Origin: Pseudomonadota bacterium
GTDB lineage: Bacteria > Pseudomonadota > Alphaproteobacteria > Rhodospirillales > Magnetospirillaceae
Length of the DNA: 51,553 nt
Reading direction: 5' to 3'
NCBI GenBank assembly: GCA_023458315.1
Contig: JAEXAH010000139.1
Coordinates: 1-51,553 of the forward strand
Both the position numbers and the translations under genes were made by a program. Positions 17,737 through 26,485 of this stretch are shown here, piece by piece. Within the stretch, counting starts at the first letter, position 1, and the number at the start of each line of letters is the position of its first letter. The notes under the pieces are model-generated. The model worked only from the letters and a program-made list of their open reading frames with translations. It had not been told where the DNA came from and did no database searches.

Positions 17737-18266
17737 TCTCCACCGCCTTCGCCGCTGAACACGGGGCCGCTCACGCCGTGCCGTTCTACGCCGATCCGCA
17801 CGTCTGGGTGTACATCGCCTTCCTGCTGGTCGTCGGTCTGGCCTTCAAGCCGGTGCTCAACGCCATCGGCGCCGCCCTTGACGGCCGCGCCGCCAAGATC
17901 AAGGCCCGCCTGGACGAAGCCGCCAAGCTGCGCGAGGACGCCCAGGAAATGCTGGCGACCTATCAGCGCAAGCAGCGCGACGCCATGAAGGAAGCCGAGG
18001 AAATCATCGCCCACGCCAAGTCCGAGGCGGAGCGCCTGTCCAAGCAGGCCGCCAAGGATCTGGAAGAGGCGCTGAAGCGCCGCGAAGCCCAGGCCCTGGA
18101 GCGCATCGCCCAGGCCGAGGCCGCCGCCCTCAAGGAAGTGCAGAACGTCGCCGTGGACGTCGCCATGAGCGCCGCCCAGCAGGTTCTGGCCCAGTCGGTT
18201 TCCGATGCGCAAAAGGCCGCCCTGGCCGACGCCGCCATCGCCGATCTGTCGCGCAAGTTCCACTAA
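17733..18266 (+). CDS. atpF: F0F1 ATP synthase subunit b
   Basis: A 177-aa stalk subunit. It has a membrane helix near residues 22-42 (VYIAFLLVVGLAFKPVLNAI), then a coiled coil rich in Ala, Lys and Glu. It is the last gene of the F0 operon and is followed directly by a strong intrinsic terminator. Confidence 0.95.
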   Translation: MISTAFAAEHGAAHAVPFYADPHVWVYIAFLLVVGLAFKPVLNAIGAALDGRAAKIKARLDEAAKLREDAQEMLATYQRKQRDAMKEAEEIIAHAKSEAERLSKQAAKDLEEALKRREAQALERIAQAEAAALKEVQNVAVDVAMSAAQQVLAQSVSDAQKAALADAAIADLSRKFH

Positions 18267-18286
18267 GAATTCTGCGCCGAACGATC

Positions 18287-18325
18287 CGGCCCGCTGTCGC
18301 AAGACAGCGGGCCGTTTTCGTTTCT
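18287..18325 (+). terminator. Intrinsic terminator of the atp F0 operon
   Basis: A 12-bp perfect stem (CGGCCCGCTGTC with its complement) and GCAA tetraloop are followed by TTTTCGTTT, 20 bp after the atpF stop. Confidence 0.92.
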
Positions 18326-18817
18326 CATGTCCCTTTCGTCCATCGTCCGTGCGGGTGGCAGGAACCAGCGGTAACGCGGATGACGGGCTTTCTCTTTCGT
18401 CATGCCCGTGCTTGACACACGACTGTCCGGTTTAAAATTCTGTAGTGCGGCGGATGTGCCCGGCCGACCTGGGGTTGACCGCTTCCGTCCTGCCAAGAGA
18501 CACGGATTGCACGGATGCCGCTTCGCGGCCACGGATGGGCACGGATCAACGCGTCATTCCCGTGCAAGGGCGAATCCATAGTTGATGCACCACCATGGGC
18601 CCCGGCTCGCGCAAGCGCGTCCGGGGTGACGGTTTTTCTTATAAATCAGAGGGATATGTGCAAGCTGGCGCGATGATCATCCGTGTTCGTCCGTGGCCCG
18701 CGCCAGCGGGCATCCGTGCAATCCGTGTCTCGTGGCACAGCATGTCCGCCCAGGCACTCTCCGCGAAAACCTAAACCGGACGGCAGTGTGCTTGACACGG
18801 GCATCTAAGGACAATGC
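18326..18817. repeat. Intergenic region of inverted and dispersed repeats
   Basis: No gene is seen. A long imperfect inverted repeat has its best arms at 18492-18546 and 18675-18736, sharing over 20 identical bases around GACACGGATTGCACGGAT. Looser similarity extends outwards to GTCCGGTTTA boxes near 18426 and 18773 and CTTGACAC near 18413 and 18790. Between the arms, 18600-18640 is a CCCCGG/CCGGGG hairpin followed by TTTTT. The unit CAGCGGTAACNCGGA near 18366 recurs near 22591. This looks like a decayed MITE-like or REP-like repeat family. Confidence 0.7.
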
Positions 18818-19987
18818 TCACACCGGGAACGGCAAGCCCGGTCCCATGAGAACCGCCACTGCCGCCGCCGCGCCCAGGATGGCGCCGATGGTCAGCAGCA
18901 GCAGGGCGAAGATCGCGCGGCGCACCGGACCCATCTTGGGCGCCGGGGCGGTGGTGGCCGGGCGGCGCGGCGTGTGGTGCTTGACCATGCGCGGCTTGGG
19001 CGCGTCCTCCAGCGCGGCGGCCGCCGCCTCGGGTGTCGGCAGCGGCACCTCCTCCAAATCCTCGTCCTCGGGGATGTCGCCATCCTCGGTCCAGGCCGGG
19101 GCGGGGGCGGCGCCGGTATTGCCGTAACGGTCCCGATGGGCGGGCAGCGCGGCCAGCTTGTCCTGCCATTGGCCCAATCGGGCGCGGGCGGCCTCGCGCG
19201 CTTCCAAATCGTTGGCGGCGGGGTCCAGCAGCAATTCGGCGACCCGCACATAGGCCCGCGCCGGGGCCGAGCCCGAGGCCAGCACCGCCACCGGCAGGTC
19301 GCGCGACGCCGCCTCGATCACCGCGCCGTCGCGCGGCACCATGATGGGCATCACCCGGGCGCCGAATTCGGCGATGATGTCGGCGCTCAGCCGCTTGGTC
19401 AGGTCGCTGTCCTCGGTCATGGTCAACAGGATGTGCAGGCCGTCCATGCCGCGCTGGAAGTGCGAGCGCACGCGGGTGACGTTCCACCACGCCTTGTGCA
19501 GACCGTCCAGGGCATGCGGGCTGGGCATGACCGGCATCACCACCATGTCGGCGGCCACCAGGGCGTTGACCGAGACGATGCCCGGGGCGGGCGGGCAATC
19601 GATGACGATGAAATCCAACTCGGGCGGCACCGTCGCCAGGGCGCGGGTCATGGCTGCCTCGGGCGCCTCGCCCATGGCCAGTTCCACGTCGGCCCAGGCC
19701 AGTTCGTCGGAGCCGCCCACCAGCCGCAGATTGTCGTAGGGGGTGGCGCGCAGCGCCTCGTCCAGCTTGGCCTGACCGACCAGCAGGTGATAGGCGCCGG
19801 TGGCCACCGGCGGCGGCACGCCCAGATTGGCGGTGGCGTTGCTTTGGCTGTCCAGGTCGATCAGCGCCACCCGCCGCCCGAACGCCGCCAGACAGACGGC
19901 GACGTTGACCGCCGTGGTGGTCTTGCCCACGCCGCCTTTCTGGTTGAACACGGTCACGACGATCGGACGGCTTTCCGCGCCGGTCAT
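18818..19987 (-). CDS. ParA-family ATPase with C-terminal membrane tail
   Basis: A 389-aa protein. The start MTGAESRPIVV is chosen next to a G-rich stretch. Residues 10-215 are a ParA/MinD-type domain with the deviant Walker A KGGVGKTT, the A' segment IDLDSQSNAT and Walker B FIVIDCPPAPG. A low-complexity acidic/Pro-rich linker occupies about 275-350. The last 38 residues contain a hydrophobic helix (AIFALLLLTIGAILGAAAAV), so the protein appears tail-anchored. ParA ATPases normally bind nucleoid DNA or membranes transiently; a covalent tail anchor is unusual. No ParB partner is adjacent, so the cargo is unknown. Confidence 0.85.
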   Translation of the reverse strand: MTGAESRPIVVTVFNQKGGVGKTTTAVNVAVCLAAFGRRVALIDLDSQSNATANLGVPPPVATGAYHLLVGQAKLDEALRATPYDNLRLVGGSDELAWADVELAMGEAPEAAMTRALATVPPELDFIVIDCPPAPGIVSVNALVAADMVVMPVMPSPHALDGLHKAWWNVTRVRSHFQRGMDGLHILLTMTEDSDLTKRLSADIIAEFGARVMPIMVPRDGAVIEAASRDLPVAVLASGSAPARAYVRVAELLLDPAANDLEAREAARARLGQWQDKLAALPAHRDRYGNTGAAPAPAWTEDGDIPEDEDLEEVPLPTPEAAAAALEDAPKPRMVKHHTPRRPATTAPAPKMGPVRRAIFALLLLTIGAILGAAAAVAVLMGPGLPFPV

Positions 19988-20094
19988 AGGCCCCCCCCGG
20001 GTCCGCGAAGGTTGATCGCGCAGAGTACAATTCCGCCGGGGCACGGGCAATGGGCGCGGCTTTTACATCCTATTCAATTTTTGGAAAAACCCTG

Positions 20095-20123
20095 TTGTTG
20101 TTGAAAGGGGTTAAACCTATACT
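20095..20123 (+). promoter_or_regulatory. Promoter giving a possibly leaderless mRNA
   Basis: TTGTTG at 20095-20100, a 17-bp spacer, and TATACT at 20118-20123. The expected start site near 20130 is about 2 nt before the ATG at 20132, and no ribosome-binding site is seen. Confidence 0.5.
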
Positions 20124-20131
20124 CCTTGCCT

Positions 20132-20596
20132 ATGATCCAGCCGTATTTCGACATCGTTCGCCTGATCGAACGCCTGCACCGCCACTTCCTCGACGTTCTG
20201 CGGACCGAGTTGCGCCGCCTTGGCATCGAGGACATCAACGCGGTCCAGGCGCTGCTGCTCTATAATATCGGCGAGAACGAGGTGGTGATCCGCGACCTCA
20301 AGGACCGCGGCTATTACCAGGGCTCGAACGTGTCCTACAACATCAAGGCGCTGACCGAGGCCGAGTACCTGACCCAGGAACGCTCGCCGCACGATCGCCG
20401 CTCGGTGCGTCTCAAGCTGACGCAGAAGGGCCTGGATCTGTGCAACGCCGTGCGCAAGTTGCAGAACGATCTGGCCGAGGTGCTGGGCGGCAGCGAGGAA
20501 ACCGCCCGCGCCCTGGACACCACCGTCGCCACCCTGCAACGGGTCGAGCGCACCTGGACCGACTTCATCCATTACGGCCGCCCCCGCCCGCTGTAA
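20132..20596 (+). CDS. MarR/LdtR-like winged-helix regulator
   Basis: A 154-aa winged-helix protein. The recognition region is NVSYNIKALTEAEYLTQERS and the wing is SPHDRRSVRLKLT, typical of MarR. The overall sequence (YFDIVRLIERLHRHFLDVL at the start) resembles LdtR-type regulators of alphaproteobacteria, which control cell-wall L,D-transpeptidase and stress genes. The ATG at 20132 is preferred over a TTG two codons earlier. It is divergent from the ParA-like gene and ends at a strong terminator. The target genes are unknown. Confidence 0.85.
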   Translation: MIQPYFDIVRLIERLHRHFLDVLRTELRRLGIEDINAVQALLLYNIGENEVVIRDLKDRGYYQGSNVSYNIKALTEAEYLTQERSPHDRRSVRLKLTQKGLDLCNAVRKLQNDLAEVLGGSEETARALDTTVATLQRVERTWTDFIHYGRPRPL

Positions 20597-20616
20597 GGCG
20601 GGCCGGTTGCCGGGAC

Positions 20617-20650
20617 AAAGCCGCACGGCATGGCCGCGCGGCTTTTTTTC
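20617..20650 (+). terminator. Intrinsic terminator after the MarR-like gene
   Basis: The AGCCGC/GCGGCT stem with inner GGC/GCC pairing is followed by a run of seven T, about 20 bp after the stop. Confidence 0.88.
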
Positions 20651-20726
20651 TGCCTAGACCCTGGCAAAACCTCTGGTTTTTTGCCATAACCGCCCTTTCC
20701 GCACGCCTGCTCTCCGAGGCCCTTCG

Positions 20727-22064
20727 ATGTCGATCGCTCGCTATTCCCGTCCCCAGATGACCGCCATCTGGGAGGCCGCCAACAAGTTCAACATCTGGTT
20801 CCGCATCGAGGCCCACGCCTGCGACGCGCTGGCCGAGTTGGGCGTGATCCCCAAGGATTCCGCCAAGGCGGTGTGGGCCAACGGCGACAAGCCCTATACC
20901 CCCGAGCGCATCGCCCGCATCGACGCCATCGAGGCGGAAACCAAGCATGACGTCATCGCCTTCCTGACCGAACTGGCCGAGCATATCGGCCCCGATTCGC
21001 GCTTCGTGCACCAGGGCATGACCTCGTCCGACGTGCTGGACACCTGCCTGAACGTGCAACTGGTCCAGGCCGCCGACATCCTGTTGGCCGACATCGACGC
21101 GCTGCTGGCCGCGCTGGAGCGCCGCGCCTTCGAATACAAGGATCTGGCCTGCATGGGCCGCAGCCACGGCATCCACGCCGAGCCCGTGACCATCGGCCTG
21201 AAGTTCGCCGGGTTCCACGCCGAGTTCCAGCGCAACAAGGCCCGCCTGCTGGCCGCCCGCGCCGACATCGCCACCTGCGCCATCTCGGGCGCGGTCGGCA
21301 CCTTCGCCAACATCGACCCGCGCGTCGAGGAGCATGTGGCCGCCAAGCTGGGCCTGCAACCCGAGCCGCTGTCCACCCAGGTGATCCCGCGCGACCGCCA
21401 CGCCCAGTTCTTCGCCACGCTGGGCACCATCGCCAGCTCGATCGAGCGCGTGGCCGTGGAAATCCGCCACCTCCAGCGCACCGAAGTGCGCGAGGCCGAG
21501 GAATATTTCTCGCCGGGCCAGAAGGGCAGCTCGGCCATGCCGCACAAGCGCAACCCGGTGCTGACCGAGAACCTGACCGGTCTGGCCCGCATGGTGCGCG
21601 GCTATGTGGTTCCGGCCATGGAAAACGTCGCCCTGTGGCACGAGCGCGACATCTCGCATTCCTCGGTCGAGCGTTACATCGGCCCCGACGCCACCATCAC
21701 CCTGGATTTCGCCCTGGCCCGTCTGACCAACGTGGTGGACAAGCTGGTGATCTATCCCGACGTGGTCGAGCGCAACCTGAACCAGTTGGGCGGCCTGATC
21801 TTCTCGCAGCGCGTCCTGCTGGCGCTGACCCAGGCGGGCGTGTCGCGTGAGGATGCCTATCGTCTGGTGCAGCGCAACGCCATGAAGGTGTGGGACGCGG
21901 CCGGCGAGGGCAAGGAAACCAAGGGCAAGTTCCTGGACGGTCTGAAGGCCGATTCCGACGTCACCAAGGCGCTGTCGCAGGCCCAGATCGAGGAATTGTT
22001 CGACCTCGGCTATCACACCAAACATGTGGACACCATCTTCCGCCGGGTGTTCGGCAAGGCGTAA
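20727..22064 (+). CDS. purB: Adenylosuccinate lyase
   Basis: A 445-aa fumarase/aspartase-superfamily enzyme of purine synthesis. It cleaves SAICAR to AICAR and adenylosuccinate to AMP. The family signature SSAMPHKRNPVL, containing the catalytic Ser loop, is intact, and HQGMTSSDVLDT and GRSHGIHAEPVT are the other two conserved regions. It is monocistronic with its own terminator, and no purine-responsive riboswitch is seen in the 76-bp leader. Confidence 0.97.
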   Translation: MSIARYSRPQMTAIWEAANKFNIWFRIEAHACDALAELGVIPKDSAKAVWANGDKPYTPERIARIDAIEAETKHDVIAFLTELAEHIGPDSRFVHQGMTSSDVLDTCLNVQLVQAADILLADIDALLAALERRAFEYKDLACMGRSHGIHAEPVTIGLKFAGFHAEFQRNKARLLAARADIATCAISGAVGTFANIDPRVEEHVAAKLGLQPEPLSTQVIPRDRHAQFFATLGTIASSIERVAVEIRHLQRTEVREAEEYFSPGQKGSSAMPHKRNPVLTENLTGLARMVRGYVVPAMENVALWHERDISHSSVERYIGPDATITLDFALARLTNVVDKLVIYPDVVERNLNQLGGLIFSQRVLLALTQAGVSREDAYRLVQRNAMKVWDAAGEGKETKGKFLDGLKADSDVTKALSQAQIEELFDLGYHTKHVDTIFRRVFGKA

Positions 22065-22071
22065 AGCGATC

Positions 22072-22108
22072 CCGCCCGGCAGGCTGTCCTGCCGGGCGGT
22101 TTTCTTTC
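22072..22108 (+). terminator. Intrinsic terminator of purB
   Basis: A perfect 12-bp stem (CCGCCCGGCAGG and complement) with CTGT loop and TTTTCTTT tail begins 7 bp after the purB stop. Confidence 0.93.
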
Positions 22109-22120
22109 GGGGGGATGGGC

Positions 22121-22465
22121 ATGCCCTATGTTCTGCGCGACCAGGACGGTCAGGTGATCGCGGTGTCCGAGGTGCCGCTGGAAGAGGATGCCGAGGAACT
22201 GGCGCCCGACGATCCCGAGGTGCTGGCCCTGCTGGCCCGCACCAGCGACACCGAACTCAGCGAGGACGAAGCCTTCGTCCATTCCGATCTGGGCTTCATC
22301 CGCGTGCTGGAGGATCTGGTCGAGGTGCTGATCCGCAAGGGCGTGATCTCGCTGTCCGACCTGCCCGGTCCGGCCCAGGACAAGCTGATGCAGCGCCGCG
22401 CCCTGCGCCACTGGCTGGCGGGCGTCGCCGGATTGGTGGACGACGACGACGGCAAGGTGATCTGA
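22121..22465 (+). CDS. Small acidic hypothetical protein
   Basis: A 114-aa cytoplasmic protein, very acidic (LEEDAEELAPDDPE and VDDDDGKVI at the end). The first 12 residues (MPYVLRDQDGQVIAV) look like a short beta hairpin and the rest is helical, with a central FIRVLEDLVEVLIRKGVIS. I recall similar small proteins of unknown role in Rhodospirillales. An ATG two codons upstream (22115) is an alternative start; the G-run just before it could serve either. Confidence 0.6.
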   Translation: MPYVLRDQDGQVIAVSEVPLEEDAEELAPDDPEVLALLARTSDTELSEDEAFVHSDLGFIRVLEDLVEVLIRKGVISLSDLPGPAQDKLMQRRALRHWLAGVAGLVDDDDGKVI

Positions 22466-22755
22466 GGGCGGGCGGGGAAAAGGGCCTTCGCTGTTTCTCC
22501 CTGTCTTGCCGTCATCGCCGGGTTTGGTCCACTGGTGTCCGGTTAAAAGTGGTTAGCCGTCCTACCTCCGTCCGCGTTGGCGGAACGACCCAGCGGTAAC
22601 ACGGAACCGCATGGACCGCCGGTTCAAGAATAGCGGTGACGGCAAGACAGGAAGAAACATCCGTGCCCATCCCACACCTATCCGTGTTCATCCGTGTTAC
22701 TGCTGGCTGGTTCCGCCAGTGTGGTTGACGGGCGAAAGGCAAAAAGGGGCGGGCG
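22466..22755. repeat. Intergenic repeat unit with 15-bp perfect inverted repeat
   Basis: No gene is seen. CCTGTCTTGCCGTCA at 22500-22514 and its exact complement at 22637-22651 enclose a 152-bp unit containing GTGTCCGGTTAAAA and CAGCGGTAACACGGA, both echoed in the 18.3-18.8 kb region. Just outside lie ATCCGTGTTCATCCGTG direct repeats (22680-22697), again like the first region. Confidence 0.7.
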
Positions 22756-22766
22756 TCAGCCCGCCC
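22738..22766 (-). terminator. Terminator overlapping the chemoreceptor stop codon
   Basis: On the minus strand, an 8-bp perfect stem GGGCGGGC/GCCCGCCC whose 4-nt loop contains the TGA stop is followed by TTTTT (22741-22745 complement). Confidence 0.8.
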
Positions 22767-24438
22767 GCACTGCTTGCAGGAACTGGCTGACCTCGGCGCG
22801 CAGGGAATCCGACTGGCGGGTCAGCGCCTCGGCCGAGCCGAGCAGGTCGGCGGCCGAACGTTCGGTCTGGCGCGCCGCGTCGGTGACGTCGGCGATGTTG
22901 CGCGACACGTCGGCGGTGCCTTCCGACGCCTGAAGCACCGAGCGCGAGATTTCGCCGGTGGCGGCGCCCTGTTGGGTGACGGCCGAGGCGACGGTCGAGG
23001 TGATCTCGGAAATGATGTCGATGGTCTGGGTGATGCCGCCGATGGCGGCCACCGCCTTGTCGGTGGCGGCCTGGATGGCGGCAACCTGGGATTGGATGTC
23101 CTCGGTCGCCTTGGCGGTCTGGTTGGCCAGCGACTTGACCTCTTGCGCCACCACGGCGAAGCCCTTGCCCGCCTCGCCCGCCCGTGCCGCCTCGATGGTG
23201 GCGTTCAGGGCCAGCAGGTTGGTCTGGCTGGCGATGTCGTTGATCAGACCCACCACTTCGCCGATATGGGTGGCGGCCTCGGCCAGACCGCGCACCATGA
23301 CGTTGGTGTCCTTGGCCTCGCCCACCGCCTGGCTGGCCACCTGCGACGCCTCGGACACGCGGCGGCTGATCTCGCCGATGCTGGCGGTCAGTTCCTCGGT
23401 GGCGCTGGCCACCGCCTCGACGTTGCCGGTGGCCTGTTCCGAGGCGCTGGCCACCGACGACGCCTTGCCCAAGGTCAAATCGGCGGTCGAGGACAGGCTT
23501 TGGGCATTGCCGCGCAACTGGCTGGCGGCGGCGGTGACTTCGGCCACCACGCTTTCGATGCTGGCGGCGAAGGCTTGGGTGGCGGCATCCATGGCGGCGC
23601 GCTTGGCCGCCTGTTCCTGGTGCGCCTGGGCCTGCTGGCGGTCCATTTCCTCGGCCCGCGACAGCGAATCGCGGAAACCGTTCAGCGCCTTGGACATGGC
23701 GCCGATCTCGTCGGCGCGGCCGGTGTCGGCGATCTGTACGGTGTAGTCGCGGCGGGTCAGGCGGTCCATGGCCTCGGCCAGATGGCCGATGACGCTCATC
23801 TGGGCGCGCGTCACCAGGAACAGCACCAGACACATCAGGGCGCCGATGGCCGCCGCCACGCCGATCACCGGCAGGCGGATGTCCTCGAGCATCTGGAAGA
23901 AGGTGGATTTGGGCATGCCCGCCACCATGGCGCCGATAATCTTGCCGCTGGCATCGCGCAGGGGTTCGTAGCGCAACAGGTAATCGGTGCCGATGACGTT
24001 GGCCTCGCCGTCATAGGGCTTGCCGTCGCGGTAGACCTGATCCTTGACCGGGCCATCCTTGAACTTGGTGCCGACGCCGCGCTTGCCTTCCTTGTCCACC
24101 ACGTTGGTGGAAACGCGCACGTCGTCGCGGAAGATGGTGGCGCCGATGCCCATGGCCTCGCGCAGCTTGTCCACCACTTCGTGGTTGTCGTCCACCACGT
24201 AATCGCCCCAGGCCAGCTTGCCGTCGACGATGTGCGCCGCGCCGCCACCCTTGGCCTTCAGCAATTCCTGGAAGATGCGCATGTTGCTTTTCTGCTGGGC
24301 CACGGCCTGTTCGGCCAGGTTCTGCTGCACGATGGACAGCACCAGCGAGACGATGGCCACAGTGCTGAACACCGTGCCCAGCACGGTGATCAGCACGATG
24401 CGATGGGTGATGGACAGACGGGCAAGGAAGGACTTCAT
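22756..24438 (-). CDS. Methyl-accepting chemotaxis protein with periplasmic Cache-like domain
   Basis: A 560-aa chemoreceptor. Transmembrane helix 1 is near residues 14-36, a periplasmic Cache-type ligand domain spans about 40-190 (GVGTKFKDGPVKDQVYRDGKPYDGEANVIGT region), and helix 2 is near 193-212. A HAMP segment and the long signalling coil follow, with the conserved hairpin tip ending in NLLALNATIEAARAGEAGKG. It should report a small extracellular solute to CheA/CheW. No other che genes are adjacent. The C-terminus lacks the CheR/CheB-tethering pentapeptide. Confidence 0.93.
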   Translation of the reverse strand: MKSFLARLSITHRIVLITVLGTVFSTVAIVSLVLSIVQQNLAEQAVAQQKSNMRIFQELLKAKGGGAAHIVDGKLAWGDYVVDDNHEVVDKLREAMGIGATIFRDDVRVSTNVVDKEGKRGVGTKFKDGPVKDQVYRDGKPYDGEANVIGTDYLLRYEPLRDASGKIIGAMVAGMPKSTFFQMLEDIRLPVIGVAAAIGALMCLVLFLVTRAQMSVIGHLAEAMDRLTRRDYTVQIADTGRADEIGAMSKALNGFRDSLSRAEEMDRQQAQAHQEQAAKRAAMDAATQAFAASIESVVAEVTAAASQLRGNAQSLSSTADLTLGKASSVASASEQATGNVEAVASATEELTASIGEISRRVSEASQVASQAVGEAKDTNVMVRGLAEAATHIGEVVGLINDIASQTNLLALNATIEAARAGEAGKGFAVVAQEVKSLANQTAKATEDIQSQVAAIQAATDKAVAAIGGITQTIDIISEITSTVASAVTQQGAATGEISRSVLQASEGTADVSRNIADVTDAARQTERSAADLLGSAEALTRQSDSLRAEVSQFLQAVRAG

Positions 24439-24561
24439 GGAGGCGCCACCGCTGTATTCAACCGAAAGGTTTTAACCTGCCGATGATAACAGCGTTGGCG
24501 CATCCCCTTCCGGTACCCGCGCCGGTGGAATAGGGTGTTTCCCCGAAGCTCTATACGGGAG

Positions 24562-26457
24562 TTATATCTCGACCTGACTACCCAATTCGACCACACGGTT
24601 GGATGGCAGGTGGAAGAAGTCCATGGCCCCGGTGGCCGAGCGCGCCATCCAGGCGAACAGATGCTCGCGCCACACCGGCATGCCGGGATTGTTGGACGGG
24701 ATGATGGTTTCGCGCGACAGGAAATAGGAAATGCTCATGGGTTCGTAGAAGAAGCCCAATTCGTCGCTGCGGGCATGGGCCAGGGTCTTGGGGATGTTGG
24801 TGTCCTCCATGAACCCGAAGCGCAGGATCAGCCGCTGGAAGCCCGGCGCCAGTTCCTTGGTCTCGATGCGCCGCGCCGCCGACACCACCGGGATCTCCTC
24901 CATGGACACGGTCAGGATGACCACGCGGTCGTGGATCACCTTGTTGTGCTTCAGGTTGTGCAGCAGCGCCAGCGGGATGCCCTCGGTGGTGCCGGTCAGG
25001 AAGATGGCGGTGCCGGGCACCCGCGTCACCCGCTCGGACAGCGAGGCCAGGAACACGTCCTCGGGCATGTTCTCGGCGCGCAGGCGGGCCATCAGCAGGG
25101 CGCGGCCGCGCTTCCAGGTGGTCAGCAGCAGGAAGATGGTCAGGCCCACCGCCAGCGGGAACCAGCCGCCATGGGGAATCTTGGTGGCGTTGGCCAGGAA
25201 GAACGCCAGATCGACCACCACGAACACGCCCAGCAACAGGAACACCCGGCGGCGGTTCCACTTCCACAGCAGCAGCATGACCATGCCGATCAGCGCGGCG
25301 TCGATCAGCATGGTGCCGGTCACGGCCACGCCATAGGCCGAGGCTAGATTGGACGAGGTGCGGAAGCCCAGCACCAGCGCCATGACGAACAGCATCAGCA
25401 CCCAGTTGAGGATCGGGATGTAGATCTGCCCGATTTCCTTTTCCGAGGTGTGGATGATGGTCATGCGCGGCAGATAGCCCAACTGGATGGCCTGGCGCGT
25501 CACCGAGAAGGCGCCCGAGATCACCGCCTGCGACGCGATCACCGTCGCGCAGGTGGCCAGCACCAGCAGCGGGATGCCCGCCCATTTGGGCGCCAGCAGG
25601 AAGAACGGGTTTTCGATGGCGGCGGGATTGGCCAGCAACAGCGCGCCCTGGCCGAAATAGTTCAGCACCAGGGCGGGCAGCACCAGCAGGTACCACGCCA
25701 ACCGGATGGGCAGGCGGCCGAAATGGCCCATGTCGGCGTACAACGCCTCGGCGCCCGTCACCGCCAGCACCACCGAGCCGAAAGCCAGAAAGCCCAGCCA
25801 ACCGTCCGATGCCAGGAACATGAAGGCGTAATGGGGCGACAATGCCTTGAGCACGCTGGGGTCCAGGCCGATATTGCGGATGCCCAGCACCGCCAGCACC
25901 GCGAACCACACCGTCATGATCGGGCCGAAGGCCATGCCCACCGCCGCCGTGCCGTGGCTTTGGATGGCGAACAGCACCACCAGGATGACGATGGTGGCGG
26001 GCACCACCCATTGCTCCAGGTGGGGGGCCACCACCGCCAGCCCCTCGACCGCCGACAGGATGGACACCGCCGGGGTGATCATGGAATCGCCATAGAACAG
26101 CGCGGCGGCGAAGATGCCCAGCGCCGCCACCAGCGACATCAGCGCGGGCCGTCCCTGCGCCGCCCGGCTGACCAGCGCCAGCAGCGCCAGCGACCCGCCC
26201 TCGCCGCGATTGTCGGCGCGCATGATGAAGATGACGTACTTGACCGACACGATGATGGTGACGGCCCAGAACACCAGCGACAGCACGCCCAGCACATGCA
26301 GGCGGTCCAGCGCCAGCGGATGGGGACCGGCGAAGGTTTCCTTCATGGCGTAAAGCGGGCTGGTGCCGATGTCGCCGAACACCACGCCGATGGCGCCGAA
26401 CATCAGCGCGAAGACGTTGCGGGAATGGGCGTGCTGGCCCTGTTCGTCGGTTGTCAT
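24562..26457 (-). CDS. kup: Potassium uptake protein Kup (copy 1)
   Basis: A 631-aa KUP/HAK/KT potassium-proton symporter with about 12 membrane helices. The family-defining first helix is present (GAIGVVFGDIGTSPLYAMKE), as are YGDSMITPAVSILSA and the soluble C-terminal domain. It lies 28 bp downstream of a second kup gene, in the same orientation, and both proteins are 631 aa. The two differ clearly in sequence, so they are old paralogues and not a recent duplication. It imports K+ at low external concentration or low pH. Confidence 0.95.
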   Translation of the reverse strand: MTTDEQGQHAHSRNVFALMFGAIGVVFGDIGTSPLYAMKETFAGPHPLALDRLHVLGVLSLVFWAVTIIVSVKYVIFIMRADNRGEGGSLALLALVSRAAQGRPALMSLVAALGIFAAALFYGDSMITPAVSILSAVEGLAVVAPHLEQWVVPATIVILVVLFAIQSHGTAAVGMAFGPIMTVWFAVLAVLGIRNIGLDPSVLKALSPHYAFMFLASDGWLGFLAFGSVVLAVTGAEALYADMGHFGRLPIRLAWYLLVLPALVLNYFGQGALLLANPAAIENPFFLLAPKWAGIPLLVLATCATVIASQAVISGAFSVTRQAIQLGYLPRMTIIHTSEKEIGQIYIPILNWVLMLFVMALVLGFRTSSNLASAYGVAVTGTMLIDAALIGMVMLLLWKWNRRRVFLLLGVFVVVDLAFFLANATKIPHGGWFPLAVGLTIFLLLTTWKRGRALLMARLRAENMPEDVFLASLSERVTRVPGTAIFLTGTTEGIPLALLHNLKHNKVIHDRVVILTVSMEEIPVVSAARRIETKELAPGFQRLILRFGFMEDTNIPKTLAHARSDELGFFYEPMSISYFLSRETIIPSNNPGMPVWREHLFAWMARSATGAMDFFHLPSNRVVELGSQVEI

Positions 26458-26485
26458 GCCTTGCCGCCTTCGCTTCCGGCCGGAA

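Noticed and set aside
20651..20726. Purine riboswitch before purB
   Set aside because: The leader is short and lacks the conserved loop and junction sequences of known purine or PRPP riboswitches.
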